Part shown: positions 1 through 10,859 of the stretch, one piece after another
How positions within the stretch are numbered: the stretch's first letter is position 1
Layout of the letters: every line of letters starts with the position of its first letter
Source of the DNA: Orychophragmus violaceus
Taxonomy: Eukaryota; Streptophyta; Magnoliopsida; Brassicales; Brassicaceae
Direction: 5' to 3'
Length of the DNA: 64,000 bases
Assembly (NCBI GenBank): GCA_030180135.1
Contig: CM058230.1
Span: 15,873,082 to 15,937,081 of the forward strand
Notes under the pieces: generated by a model
Databases searched by the model: none
Seen by the model: only the letters and a program-made list of their open reading frames with translations
Told to the model about the DNA's origin: nothing
Translations under genes and position numbers: made by a program

Positions 1-1569
1 CTCTCCAAGTAACACTCCAACTTTTGTCTTTTTGATTTTGCATTTTTGATTTCTTTTTGGTCTCTTTTCCTTGCTTCTTTCACACAAGGGACCATGTGAT
101 TTAAGTTTGGGGGAGAGACCAAGTTGCTAACCTTGTATTCTTTCTTCTTATTTTCCTTTTGTTATCTTATTGAGTCTCATGCATTCATCTAAGGCATAGA
201 AAAATCCAAAAAAATTGAAAATTTTCAAAGATTTTCACAAAAAGAAAGCATATAGTTGAGTCTAGAAGTCATTTAGGATTGTTTTCATTAAAGTTTGAGA
301 GTTAAAGCTTATGTTCTTTATAAAAAAAAATTGTTTGAGCATGTGGTTATTGGATGCATCTTGTGAACTTGAAATTAAGGAAGAACCCTTCTTGGATCTC
401 ATGCATTATTGTTCACTTCTTGGTTGAAACATGTTGTGATTTGAATCATTCCCTATCTATTTGAACTCTTAATATTGACTTGAATTATCATGTTGTGCAA
501 TGAAAGGTGAACTCATGGATACTTGATACATACTTGGACTATCTTCTCCCTTTCTACCACTCTCTTGTTAGTCCAAGTAGATTTCTCCACCTTGAACCAA
601 GCTTTCCTTCAAGCCTAAACACTTTAGTGAGAGATGAGAGGCCTTTTTCTTGAATCAACTAGGCAAAAAGTGTTGAGTTTGGAACGACAAGGATAGGTCT
701 TCATTGTAGAACTAGCCTTACATCATTGGGCTATGCATAGGATAAGAAAGAAGTTTGGGGGAGTTGGGAAGAAAAGGAAAAAGGGAATGAGAAAAAGATT
801 GAGAAAAGAAAGAGGGGATTGGAAAAGAAAAAGAAAAGTTGATAGCTCTAAGTGTTTGTGAAAGATAAGTCTCAAGTTTTAATGAGAGAAAAGAAGCCAA
901 AGTTGGCTCAAGCATAAAAAGAAAAAAAGAAAGAAAAGAGACTAGTGAAAAGATAAGAAAGAGCTAAGCAAAGAAAAGAAATCCCCTAAGTGTTTAAAGA
1001 AGATAGAAGTGATCAAAGTTGGGATAAGAAGGCAAAAATGCCTTAAGAAAAGGGTAGCTTAGGAAGGGAATCTTGGGTTTAGAAGAAGAGTTAAGATCAT
1101 CATAGGGATTTGGGTAGAATGAGAATCTATCCTTGTATGCATAAGTTGTTTCTTACTCTTAGCATTTTGCTATAGTTCATTCCTTTCTTGAGAGATCCTT
1201 TGTTTTTGAAACCCACACTTCACTTGAGATCACTTTTATCTCAAGACCTTAAACCCTTAGCCAAATGTGTTCATTTGATTTGCACAATCATGATCCACCA
1301 TTGCTTAATGAATGTTAAAGGGAATGAGGATAGGAATACATGCGTAGGTTGGGACTTGAACTTGATGCTTGTGTTGATGGGAATGGCTAACTCTTTTGAA
1401 GTAGAGTAAACTTGATTGTAGCTCTTAATTGCTTGTATTGACTTTGTTTCCACTTATGCTTAAAAATTGATTTTGAAAGCTTTGAACTCTCTCTTTCAAA
1501 CCTTTCTCCCAAATGGATTGATTGTCTTATGCTTGCTTGTGGACAAGCAAGGTTTAAGTTTGGGGGAAT
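1..1569 (+). mobile_element. 3' internal non-coding part of a Ty3/gypsy element (G1)
   Basis: This stretch runs directly into the polypurine tract and LTR that follow, so it is the 3' internal region of a plus-strand LTR retrotransposon whose coding part lies left of the window. It is AG-rich and has no credible reading frame; the few 60-75 codon ORFs show no conserved motif. Polypurine-tract-like AAGTTTGGGGGA occurs at about 108-119 and 749-760 and as the true tract at about 1557-1568. The subfamily is uncertain; the long non-coding 3' region is Athila/Tat-like. Confidence 0.6.
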
Positions 1570-1818
1570 TGATATACTTGTATTTCATGGCATATTAGGA
1601 TGTTTATTAGATTTTGTTTTGGTTCTTTTAAGCTTCATTTAGCTTCTTTTCCCTTTGTTTATTGGTTTGTTTAGAGTTTAGTATCATTCTAGGTTAGGTT
1701 GTTGCATTTGGAGTGTTTCCTTGGTGTTTTGCAGGTGATTTGAAGTGCATGGAGCTAAGAGGAGCATTGGAAGAGAAGTCTAGAGCTCAAGGAACCAAGG
1801 AGAAGCATTCCTGCTCAA

Positions 1819-2021
1819 TATCGGCTTCCATATCGGCCTGCTTGGCCGATACAGAAATGCAAAATTTAATCCGAGAGTCTGTATCGGCTTCAATATCGGG
1901 CAACCAGGCCGATACGAGATCTCGACTGAAGCATATCGGTCTGCATTCCGGGCAGTCAAGCCGATACAGAATCCCAGAAGAACCAATATCGGCCTGCATT
2001 CCGGGCAACCAGGCCGATACA
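1819..2021. repeat. Four TATCGG...CCGATA dyad modules in the G1 LTR
   Basis: Four modules start at about 1819, 1882, 1934 and 1987. Each has TATCGG and CCGATA arms whose starts are 27 bp apart, so each could fold into a hairpin or bind a dimeric protein. The period between modules is 63, 52 and 53 bp. The cluster ends about 65 bp upstream of the LTR TATA box, where an enhancer would be expected. Confidence 0.75.
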
Positions 2022-2084
2022 GTTTCCTGTGAAGACCATTTCCAGACAGCTTTATTTACGAAAATGCCACTGCGTGGCTCCCAA

Positions 2085-2093
2085 CTATAAATA
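2085..2093 (+). promoter_or_regulatory. TATA box of the G1 LTR
   Basis: CTATAAATA lies inside the LTR just downstream of the dyad cluster, and pyrimidine/AT-rich sequence follows. It fits the U3/R promoter of a plus-strand element. Confidence 0.6.
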
Positions 2094-3122
2094 CTCATTT
2101 TGTGGGATTAAAAACCCTAAGCTACCTAAGCCTTAGATTTCTTTTGTCTTATGCTTTTGTTTATGATTTTAGAAGTTGTAAACCTTTGATTTTAAGTTTA
2201 ATTAAGTATTTCTCTTAATCTTTCTTTCTATTTATGGTTTCTTGCATCTTTTTTATGATTAGGGAGTAGAGTTTTTGGGTCTTGTGGATGAGGTTGATTT
2301 AGGTGGTTTATGTGATGATTAGTGATGCTTAGGACTTATTTATGAATGATCCTTCTCTAATTAGTTGTGCTCTATGCTAGGTTGCAAGAAATTGTTGAAT
2401 CTAGATGCTAGGCTTTTTCATGCCCGAAAGGTGTTCGATGAAATGCTTGAATGAACTTTTTAGAGGATTTTCATATCTTAGCCTAAGAGATTAGTTGTCT
2501 AAGGTGATTATTGGTAATGAGAACTTGAAATTAATGCTTGCTTGATTCTTAATCACAAATGATAATTTGATCTTGATTAGGGATTAGTCAAAGGGATTAG
2601 TGCCAAGAGATTGGATTAGTCTAATGATTAATGTTCTTAGCCTAAGGATTAGCTTTGCTAAAATGTGTTTGATGGATATTAATGCTTGCTTGTCTTGTAA
2701 TTTGCAAATGAGAATTGAATGATTGCTTGATTAGCATAGGAGTTATGAACATGAGAATGTGATTAGCTTAATTATGATCTTTAGCCTTGTTTAGCAATGT
2801 TTGATTGATTGAAGCATCCTTGATTGTCTCTAAACCATCTAGTATCCGTAGCCTCATCCTAGGACCCTTCTTTTAGATTGTTTGTCTTCTCGTTTAGTGT
2901 CTTCTTAGTGTCTTGTTGCTTTCTTTGCTTTATTGTTTTGATTTCTAGTTAGGTTGTTAGATAAACCCTTTTTATTGAATTTGCTTAGCTTGAGTAGTAT
3001 CTTGCATTCTTGATGTGTTGTTCTTCTTGCCTCCCTGGATTGATACCTCAAATGCTACATCGACATGTGTAGAGGTTTGAGGAATTGATAGTAGCTTAGA
3101 ACCGAAAAACCTCGCTATCACA

Positions 3123-5648
3123 CGGGCCCCTTTCAATAAACCCACAGAAAGAGCCAGTGAACTATTGGGCCTGATACATACTGACGTGTGTGGCCCAATG
3201 TCCACAAGTGCTAGAGGAAACTTTCAGTACTTCATTACATTCACTGATGATTTCAGTAGATATGGATATGTCTACTTGATGAAACATAAGTCGGAAACCT
3301 TTGAAAAGTTCAAAGAATTCCAGAATGAAGTACAGAACCAGCTTGGTAAAAGTATTAAGGCTCTTCGGTCGGACCGAGGAGGAGAATACTTGAGCCAGGA
3401 ATTTCGTGATCATCTGAGTGAGTGTGGGATTATCTCTCAACTCACACCTCCTGGAACACCTCAGTGGAATGGTGTGTCTGAGAGGAGGAATCGGACATTG
3501 TTAGATATGGTCCGATCCATGATGAGTCACACAGACCTTCCTATATCCCTTTGGGGATATGCTTTGCTCACCGCAACGTTCACACTGAACAGAGTGCCAT
3601 CAAAGGCAGTAGAAAAGACACCATATGAGATATGGACTGGAAAAGCTCCAGCAATGTCTTTTCTCAGAATTTGGGGTTGTGAAGCATGTGTCAAAAGATT
3701 AATCTCAGACAAGCTTACACCAAAATCTGACAAATGCTACTTCATTGGTTATCCTAGGGATACCAAGGCTTATTACTTCTATCTGCGATCCGAGAACAAA
3801 ATCTTTGTTGCTCGGGATTGTACTTTTCTTGAAAGGGAGTTTCTCTCTAGAAAAGATAGTGGGAGTAAGGTACAACTTGATGAAATTCAAGAAGGACAGG
3901 AACCTGTTCAACCTAATGAGGAAGAACAGCAGGATGAATTACATGAAGTTGTAATAGAACCTGAACCTGCAGTACCTGAAGTTCAAAGATCCGGAAGGAT
4001 CCGTCAGGAACCTGATAGATATCAGGGGTTCCTTGTGACTAATTGCCATGATCTTTTGATCATTGACGGTGATGAACCCTCGAACTTTGCAGAAGCCATG
4101 ATGGGCCCTGACTCCTTAAAGTGGCGTGAAGCCACAGAATCCGAGATGGACTCCATGTCTGCTAACCGAGTGTTTTCACTGGTTGATTTACCTGCTGGTG
4201 CAAAAGCCATCGAGTGTAAATGGATCTTCAAGAAGAAGATAGACGTGGATGGAAATGTCCAGATTTACAAAGCCAGGTTGGTGGCAAAAGGTTTCAAGCA
4301 AATTCATGGTATAGACTATGATGAAACCTATTCACCAGTGGCAATGATGAAATCAATTCGGATTCTCCTAGCAACTGCCGCTTATTATGATTATGAGATT
4401 TGGCAGATGGATGTGAAAACCGCCTTCCTGAATGGAATCTTGGAGGAGGATGTGTATATGACACAACCTGACGGTTACATTGATCCTAAGAATGCTGGGA
4501 AAGTATGCAAGCTTCACAAATCCATTTATGGATTGAAGCAAGCATCGAGGAGTTGGAATCTTCGTTTTGATGAAGCAATAAAGAACTTTGACTTCATCAG
4601 AAACCAAGAGGAACAATGTGTGTATAAGAAAACTAGTGGGAGCAAAGTGGCGTTTCTTATCCTATATGTCGATGACATATTGCTTCTTGGAAATGATATT
4701 CCAATGCTGAAGTCTGTTAAAGACTGGCTGGGAAGTTGTTTTTCCATGAAGGACATGGGTGAAGCCGCGTATATTCTTGGAATCCGAATCTTTAGAGATA
4801 GATCTAAAAGGTTGATTGGACTTTGTCAAGATTCCTACATAGACAAAGTTCTGCATCGATTCGGAATGGATAAATCCAAGAAGGGGTTCACGCCAATGAT
4901 ACATGGTGCTTCACTAAGCAAGGATCAGTGTCCTAAGACACCTGATGAGCTTAAGCGCATGAGTAGGATTCCTTATGCTTCGGCTATAGGATCTATCATG
5001 TATGCCATGATCTGTACTCGTCCTGATGTTGCTTATGCACTAAGCATGACGAGTAGGTACCAGTCTAATCCAGGTGAGAGTCACTGGATTGCCGTAAAGA
5101 ATATCCTGAAGTATTTGAGGAATACTAAGGATAAATTCTTGGTTTACGGAGGAAGTGAAGTGCTTGAAATCAGTGGATTCACAGATGCAAGTTTTCAGAC
5201 AGATAAGGATGATTTCCGGTCACAGTCTGGCTACATCTTCTGTCTGAATGGCGGTGCAGTAAGTTGGAAGAGTTCCAAGCAGTGCACCGTGGCAGATTCC
5301 ACAACTGAAGCTGAATACATCGCTGCTTCAGAAGCTGCGAAGGAAGGAGTTTGGATTAGGAACTTCTTGATTGAACTCGGTGTATTCCCTAATGCCACTG
5401 AGCCTTTGGCACTGTATTGTGACAACAATGGTGCAATTGCTCAAGCCAAGGAACCGAGACATCATCAGAAATCCAAACACATTATGAGAAGGTATCACCT
5501 GATTCGTGATATAGTGAATAGAGGCGAAGTGATGGTCAGCAGAGTTCCCACTGATGAGAACGTGGCTGACCCGTTGACAAAGCCACTCCCGAGACCTAAG
5601 CACGAGTTCCATACTGCTGCTGTAGGAATTAGAGATATTCAAATGTAA
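3123..5648 (+). pseudogene. copia polyprotein, C-terminal part (integrase-RT-RNase H)
   Basis: An open frame of about 841 codons begins abruptly at the G1 junction and ends TAA at 5648, so it has no start codon of its own. It opens within the end of the GAG pre-integrase region. The integrase core follows (HTDVCGPM, RSDRGGEY, PQWNGVSERR), then the reverse transcriptase with LYVDDILLLG, then the RNase H with STTEAEYIAAS and the C-terminal ADPLTKPLPR box. There is no internal stop or frameshift, so truncation by G1 is recent relative to decay. The protein is very similar to the matching part of the intact minus-strand polyprotein at 40314-44291. As it stands it cannot make gag or protease. Confidence 0.9.
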
Positions 5649-6526
5649 TCTCTTTTTGAGTGGGAGTTGTAAGGGCTTTTGTTTTAGTTATTTTGATTGG
5701 TTCATGTAAACATTTTAAATGTTAATGAAATTTTTATTTCTGGATTATTTTTAACTGTGATATAAAATAATCGTTCCAAAATAATTCATGTCATTATATA
5801 TGGGCCATCGAAGTACATGAGTAGACTTGATCCTGAAACCCCATATTTAACGAAGTGACATAAATTATAGTGTCCATAGTCGAAGGTTGTTGAAATTGGA
5901 ACAACAACAACCTGTTAAAACTAGATTGTGTTGAGACTTATGACCAGGTTTCGAGGGGTCATAGATGCGCGGCATCAAAGTCGACACATAGGTATATGTA
6001 GGGGAGCATATGACCGGACATGGCCCGCCAATGAGAACTCTGCAAGATATTAATATCTGTGTCATAAGAAGTTCTCATATACGACTATAGAGTATAGTCC
6101 TTAGACCTGAGTTCGCATGCATGTGGCTGCACATGGAGTAATGCGCTTTGATCATTGTCTAACGATGTTTCGTAACTGGGAGCTATACGGACCTTGGTTG
6201 GGTGCATTATGAATTGTGTAGTTCATAGTGATGGAACAAGACGGGATTTATCCCTGCCGTTTAACGGAGGTAATATCTCTAGGCCAATCGGAGATTTGAT
6301 AGCTGGTAAGAGAATGGCCATTCCCAAACGGACTTGCCCAAGTCGTTTGCATTGTCAGTATCAAATCTGGTCCGATAAACATGGTCTGGCTATATAAGGA
6401 TGACACGCATCTTGCCTTATGCCAGATCGAGATATTAAGACAAAAGGATTAGGGAATGTAGGATTCCAATACAATCGGAAGATTGTTGGGAATGTCCTTT
6501 GTAGAATTCCAGTACAAGTGGGAGAT
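5649..6526 (+). mobile_element. C1 3' non-coding region, with purine tract
   Basis: About 880 bp separate the pol stop from the LTR. The region is clearly conserved in the two other copia elements (about 33840-34676 plus strand; 39457-40313 minus strand), including a TATATAAGGATGACAC box near 6391. A 67-codon ORF here (6194-6397) is kept in one sister copy and broken in the other, so it is probably not a gene. The purine tract AGTGGGAGAT lies just before the LTR. A 43-bp duplication of the tract/LTR-start junction is described under findings. Confidence 0.75.
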
Positions 6527-7200
6527 TGTTGGGAATGTCCTGAAATCTACCGTACTATCTCTAGAAAGTATGATAAGTGTCGAGATCAGACATAAGTCAT
6601 AAATACTGGGTGATCATGATGGCTTGCTAGAGTCCGCTCATGATCTATAAGTTTAGGACTTATTACCAGCATTGTATGATCCCTAAGGGTCACACACCAT
6701 AGCTAACGGGAAAGTTAAATGGAATTAATACGGTAAGATGCAATGGCATTTACTGTATTGGATCAGATTTTTGGGCCAGACAAATACAGGCTTTTGTCTT
6801 ATTTGTGTTTTGGGCCCAAAAGATTAATGAGCCATTAGTCTAATGACTTGGGCCCATTAATGAGATATAAGAGAATCAGAAAGCCCTAAAGGAAATAACG
6901 CTTCCTGCGATTTTTCTTTCTTGGCGTGACCTCTCTCTCTCTCTTCATCTCTCTCTCTGATCTTCCACATCTTTGGTCTAGCAACCGTCCCGTGCTTGTA
7001 AGAGTGTGGATACTCGAGGAGGAATAGGTGTAGCCATCTGTTCTAGCTGATCTCATCACTGCCATCCATAATCCGCTGCAATCTGAAAGGTAGTGATCAG
7101 GTTTGGTTTATGATTCATTTGACAAGAACCTAGATCTGTTTAAGGATTTGTGTTAGGTTGTAACGAGAATTATACCATGGAAAACACCAATAATCCTTCA
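6527..7200 (+). repeat. 3' LTR of copia C1
   Basis: The LTR runs from TGTTGGGAATG to AATCCTTCA, 674 bp. It is recognisably homologous along its length to the 648-bp LTRs at 28201-28848 and 34677-35324 but differs by substitutions and indels. A CT-rich run lies at about 6932-6960. Confidence 0.9.
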
Positions 7201-7345
7201 AGTTCAATATCATTTTGGCTCCGATCAGTTCAACCGTAGAAACCGAACCACACAACTAAAAACTGAAAAACTCAATTCAGTTTAAATTCTCCGCTATAAG
7301 AAAAAAAAAGAGGCTCCTTCCACCTTAATCATATGGACCCAAAAC

Positions 7346-8494
7346 TAGGTTTAGGTGTTCGGGTATTCGGATCGGGTTCAGGTCGGGTCTATTTGGCTAC
7401 AAGTATATTCGGGTAAAGAAGTGTAGTACTCATACAATTCTGACCATCGTTCGGTTCGGATCGGGTCTTTTCGGATCCGGAATGGTTTGGGTCTTAAATT
7501 ATTATACCCGTAAAATACCCAAAATAAATTGGTCCATTTCCGATTCGGTTCAGTTCCTGATATTTTTAGTTCTTTATGAGTATTTTTTACCCAAAATACC
7601 AAGAAAAAATTAACCGAATCAAATTAAGCAAAAAAAATTTCATAGTGCAGGCACGTTTGAAGCCAGCCCACAGAAAACAGAGAAGCGCATGGCTTTCATT
7701 TAATCAGCGGCGGCAGCGTGTAGTTATCGTTGTCGAAATAAAAAGACGATTTTGTGGAGACCGGCAGAGACGGCGCGGTGAACCTCATTGAGTAATCACG
7801 GTAAGGAAACTCGTCCTCGAAACGACCCGTCTGTTTACCGTCGTCGAAATTCAACGAGTAACTCCACGAGTCATACTTAAAATCAACCTGATCCGGCCGA
7901 CTACAACCGCTGTCCCCACAGCTGCAAAAGTTATTGCATTTGCGGCCAACACGGCGGATGAAGGTTTTCCACTTGGGGCCAGCCAAGATTTCAGACCACT
8001 CCCTGATCTTATTCCACCCGGAGACCCACCAACGCTCGTCAGGCTCCAATGTATCGACGGTTCTGATTCGTTGCCACGATACAGATCCACCCGGACCAGA
8101 GGGCTGAGATGATCCGAGACATGGTAGGAAGAAACAACAACCTCGTTTTGCGAACATCGCTTCGTGCATGTCGTCGGTTGCGTCCATTTCAGAGATCGGA
8201 AAAGATTGAAGCCCCATTAGTTTTCTCGACCGTGAGAGAGGATCAGACGAATACAGAGTTGGATTCAATTCTTTGAATCCTCCTTCACCTGCTTCTCTGC
8301 AAACCCTAACCCTAATTTTTAAGGGTACCTCGGGTACCCGTTCGGTTTCAGATAAATACCCATTCCCATACCTACGGATAGGCTAGCTACATATCCAATG
8401 AGGTAAAATTCTTATTTTGGTTCGGTTATAAATTCAGGTATTTTTATCAGGTCTAGGTTCGGGTATTCGGGTCCGAGTATTTTGTCCAGACCTA
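7346..8494. mobile_element. hAT-type element carrying a host gene
   Basis: The 8-bp direct repeat CCCAAAAC lies at 7338-7345 and 8495-8502, the target duplication size of hAT transposons. The enclosed 1149 bp begins TAGGTTTAGGTGTTCGGG and its other end, reverse-complemented, begins TAGGTCTGGACAAAATAC. The short inverted ends are therefore imperfect (TAGGTyTrG) and are followed on both sides by GGGTATTCGG-type subterminal repeats. No transposase is present, so the element is non-autonomous. Its interior is occupied by a complete single-exon plant ORF on the minus strand. Boundaries are well supported by the target duplication; the superfamily call is inference from duplication length and terminal sequence. 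Confidence 0.75.
7696..8217 (-). CDS. plant-specific protein of unknown function with WW...KIREWSE motif
   Basis: This is a 173-codon single-exon ORF. I take the ATG at 8215-8217; an in-frame ATG at 8185-8187 is an alternative, and the frame remains open upstream only through a TTG. The N-terminus has a cysteine-rich stretch (RGCCFFLPC). Next come WQRIRTVDTLEPDERWW and then KIREWSEILAGPKWKTFIRR, a conserved core I recognise from small uncharacterised plant proteins. The C-terminal half has FKYDSWSYSLNFDDG and an aromatic, Ser/Pro-rich tail. A CNNFCSCGDSGC cysteine cluster (about residues 95-106) looks like a lineage-specific insertion. There is no signal peptide or membrane helix. The gene lies wholly inside the hAT-type element 7346-8494, so it may be a transposed copy. 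Its function is unknown. Confidence 0.75.
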   Translation of the reverse strand: MGLQSFPISEMDATDDMHEAMFAKRGCCFFLPCLGSSQPSGPGGSVSWQRIRTVDTLEPDERWWVSGWNKIREWSEILAGPKWKTFIRRVGRKCNNFCSCGDSGCSRPDQVDFKYDSWSYSLNFDDGKQTGRFEDEFPYRDYSMRFTAPSLPVSTKSSFYFDNDNYTLPPLIK

Positions 8495-8502
8495 CCCAAA
8501 AC

Positions 8503-9890
8503 CTTCCATTGTGAGGCCTGACCCTATGTCTGCCAAGAAAATAGCATGTTGTCTTCCAGTGATATAAACAACGGCAGTCACTCTGTAATCCTGAGATCGA
8601 AACGACAAACAAGGTTTAAAATGAGTCAACCATCCAACTCATCATTACCAATTTTGAAGCAAAAGGTTAACTGAACCCATAATGTTGAATATATAATTAG
8701 ATACGTTAACAGTTACGAAACTTATAGGTCTTCTTAGACCATGTCCATCGAGGGTTTTAATGAAGTTCTTAACACACTTTCCAAGACTAAAATAATAAAA
8801 AAATTAATAAATTTAAGAATCCCCCATAACCGGTTCTTATTTAAGCAACTTAAGAGCCTGAATTCGTTAATGTTCACTTGACGTGACGCTTGTTTACTGG
8901 TTTTTTTTTTGATTTTTTTTTTGTTTCATATGTAATCATTTTTTTTAAGAACCCCCAAATGGGGGTTCAGTGATGTATATGCTCTTATATCCTTATCCTA
9001 GGATTTGACAAGCTTATTATGAAACTAAGATTGCTTTTACGAAACTTAGAGTATCTCCATAAGTGAGGAGTTTCTCAACAACAAAATATTATATAAACAA
9101 TCAAATTTCTAAGTTTCTAATAAAGATAGACTAATAATAAGATGACAAGTGGCTATAGAGTTTTCTTTTTTCTTAAGTTTTTCATGGGTTTTCATTACGT
9201 TGAAAAAAATATGTATAAAATTTTGAAACTTAATTTATTACATCTCCTTAATGTAGCAACTAAATGGAACAATATATACGTAACTGGTTGCATTTTGTTA
9301 CTTAAAAAGATGATGTGAACACATGCAAGTTTGATGAAATATTGATAGTGACTAATGGAAAAAATATCAGTACCTGCTCATGTCACTCAACTTACCAATC
9401 GTAATTTAGATAACGATAGGAGTACCCAAATAATGTATTTAACACAATTCCATACATTACAAACACCAAATATAATTAAGTTTCACTACTAAACGTCAAA
9501 TATATAACTTCTGGATATTAGCTACTAGCAAAAATAAAGTATATACGTATAGTTTAATTTGCATTTTGACCCTCTCAAATTATTTTTTCTTATGTGTTAA
9601 TGATAGTCGATTATATATTTTTTTTTTTTTACTTTTTGGTCAATTTTGATACATTATTTAGTTTAAGAAATTCTTTCTTCATGAATTTTTTCAGAATCTT
9701 AATTAATTAAGAGTGAATGGCATATCAATTACGAAATGCCGATTAAATAACCTTTTTGAAATAATATGCAAATCAATATATTATTTATTATTCATATAGT
9801 ATTACGAGGTCCATACATCCCCAAATACCAACCATCATTATAAGAGATTCATGCATATACTGCAATGAACACAGATATTTAAATTGCGAT
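8503..9890. other. AT-rich intergenic DNA, no gene seen
   Basis: No supported ORF. A possible MITE lies at about 8737-8990: its left end GACCATGTCCATC and right end (reverse-complemented GAGCATATACATC) form imperfect inverted repeats. The part from about 9195 onward recurs at about 12918-13702 downstream of the second MLP-like gene, so it belongs to the tandem-duplicated MLP unit. Confidence 0.5.
8737..8990. mobile_element. possible small MITE
   Basis: Imperfect inverted ends (GACCATGTCCATC against GAGCATATACATC) flank about 250 bp of AT-rich DNA with no ORF. The ends resemble a MITE type common in dicots. No clear target duplication was found. Confidence 0.3.
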
Positions 9891-10751
9891 TTAGTAAATA
9901 CGTAAGTGCGAAAGCTTATCAAGGATCATGTATCGGATGGATTTGGCTGTGCTGAGGTCTTCAAGTTTGATGTGATCAGAAGTCTTGTCGGTCTCGATGG
10001 TCCATCTCATGTGGCTACCCTTATTGTCTTCCAGATGAGTAATAGTGGTGGTTACTTTGATCGTCTTATACCCCTCCATCAATTTATGAGTGCTCCTCAA
10101 ACTCATCGTAGTTGTCATATTATCCCCATCTGTAGCCTCGATCTTCACATCAGCTTGTGGTGAACATAAAAAAATAGGGTTTTAATTTGTAAATAAGAAT
10201 TAAATGATAAATTAAATTAACTAGAAGAGTTTACCATCATGTTCAAATGCTTCGATGAATGCTTTAAAGCAGTCGTCCGCCTGAACCTTAGCGTTAAGGG
10301 ATAGTTTATTAAGATAGCAACCGATAAACCTGATGTGCTCTCCTACAGCACGCCAGACCACCATGTGCTCTTCGAATTGGCTATTAATCTTCTCGAAATC
10401 GACGGTCAACTCCACGCTGCTAGATGTCATATATTCCCTAGGAGTGACGGTGAAGGTTACTTTGACCGTCTTGAAGCTTTGCGAGATTAGATTCCCATGT
10501 ATGCTCATCGTCACTGTTCGTTTCTCCAAATCCTTCGACTCGATTTGGAACCTCAAATCCACTACAGTAAAACATAGCAATTAATTAAGGGGTTTGATCG
10601 ATGATCAATAAACATGAATGAAGTTTGAAAGAGTTGTTTATTTACCGGCAGGATCCAAGCGTGAAATACCTCCGGTAAAATCTTGAATTAATCTGTCTGC
10701 CGGAGCGTTAATGTCAAACTCCCCATAAGATCCTCCTTCATAAGTAGTCAT
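9891..10751 (-). CDS. MLP-like (Bet v 1 superfamily) tandem half-domain protein, copy 1
   Basis: Three exons (10751-10646, 10561-10235, 10153-9891) join in frame to 231 codons; both introns (84 and 81 bp) are GT-AG. The product contains two tandem units. Each has a short N-terminal strand/helix piece (FDINAPADRLIQDF; LNAKVQADDCFKAFIEAF) spliced to the C-terminal half of an MLP fold (IESKDLEKRTVTMSIHG...VKVTFTVTP; IEATDGDNMTTTMSLRS...IKVTTTITH). The middle of the canonical domain, including the glycine-rich loop region, is missing from both, and exon joints sit where it is missing. The introns are too short to hide another exon. MLP/Bet v 1 proteins bind hydrophobic ligands; whether this shortened form does is unknown. 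A TATA box lies at about 10851-10859. A close paralogue is at 13703-14560. Confidence 0.8.
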
Positions 10752-10850
10752 GTAACCGACCAGTGCTATTCTCTCTCTTTATTTTCGTAAGTATATGTTT
10801 TGTGGGTTTGATTATATATAATCCTCTCTCGATCGATGAAAATGTGTTTG

Positions 10851-10859
10851 TATATATAG
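10851..10859 (-). promoter_or_regulatory. TATA box of MLP-like copy 1
   Basis: Read on the minus strand as CTATATATA, about 100 bp upstream of the start codon. The position and flanking AGAGAG are shared with copy 2. Confidence 0.5.

Larger units (their letters stand above)
1570..3120 (+). repeat. 3' LTR of gypsy element G1
   Basis: The LTR starts TGATATAC right after the purine tract and ends GCTATCA, giving matching terminal TGATA/TATCA and a length of 1551 bp. At 3121 the sequence switches without a gap into copia pol that aligns with the intact copia element later in the window (minus-strand equivalent near 42830). This shows that G1 inserted into the copia element. The flanking CACGG would be one target duplication; its partner is outside the window. 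A TATA box and four inverted-repeat modules lie inside. Confidence 0.75.
3121..7200 (+). mobile_element. Ty1/copia element C1, 5'-truncated
   Basis: This is the 3' portion of a copia element: integrase, reverse transcriptase and RNase H coding, about 880 bp of non-coding sequence, a purine tract and a 674-bp LTR ending AATCCTTCA. The 5' LTR, gag and protease are separated by the G1 insertion and are not in the window. It is closely related to the complete copia element at 38831-46554 and to the one at 28201-35324. Host DNA resumes at 7201. Confidence 0.9.

Noticed and set aside
1819..2021. CRISPR-like array (regular short repeats with spacers)
   Set aside because: Eukaryotic retrotransposon LTR; modules are inverted repeats with related spacers, no cas genes, irregular period.
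1713..2098. ORFs of 125 and 103 codons across the G1 LTR
   Set aside because: Both are translations of the TATCGG dyad cluster on opposite strands.
6194..6397. 67-codon ORF conserved between C1 and C2 (34387-34590)
   Set aside because: The third family member (C3) has an early stop and frameshifts at the same place, and conservation is explained by the conserved non-coding block.
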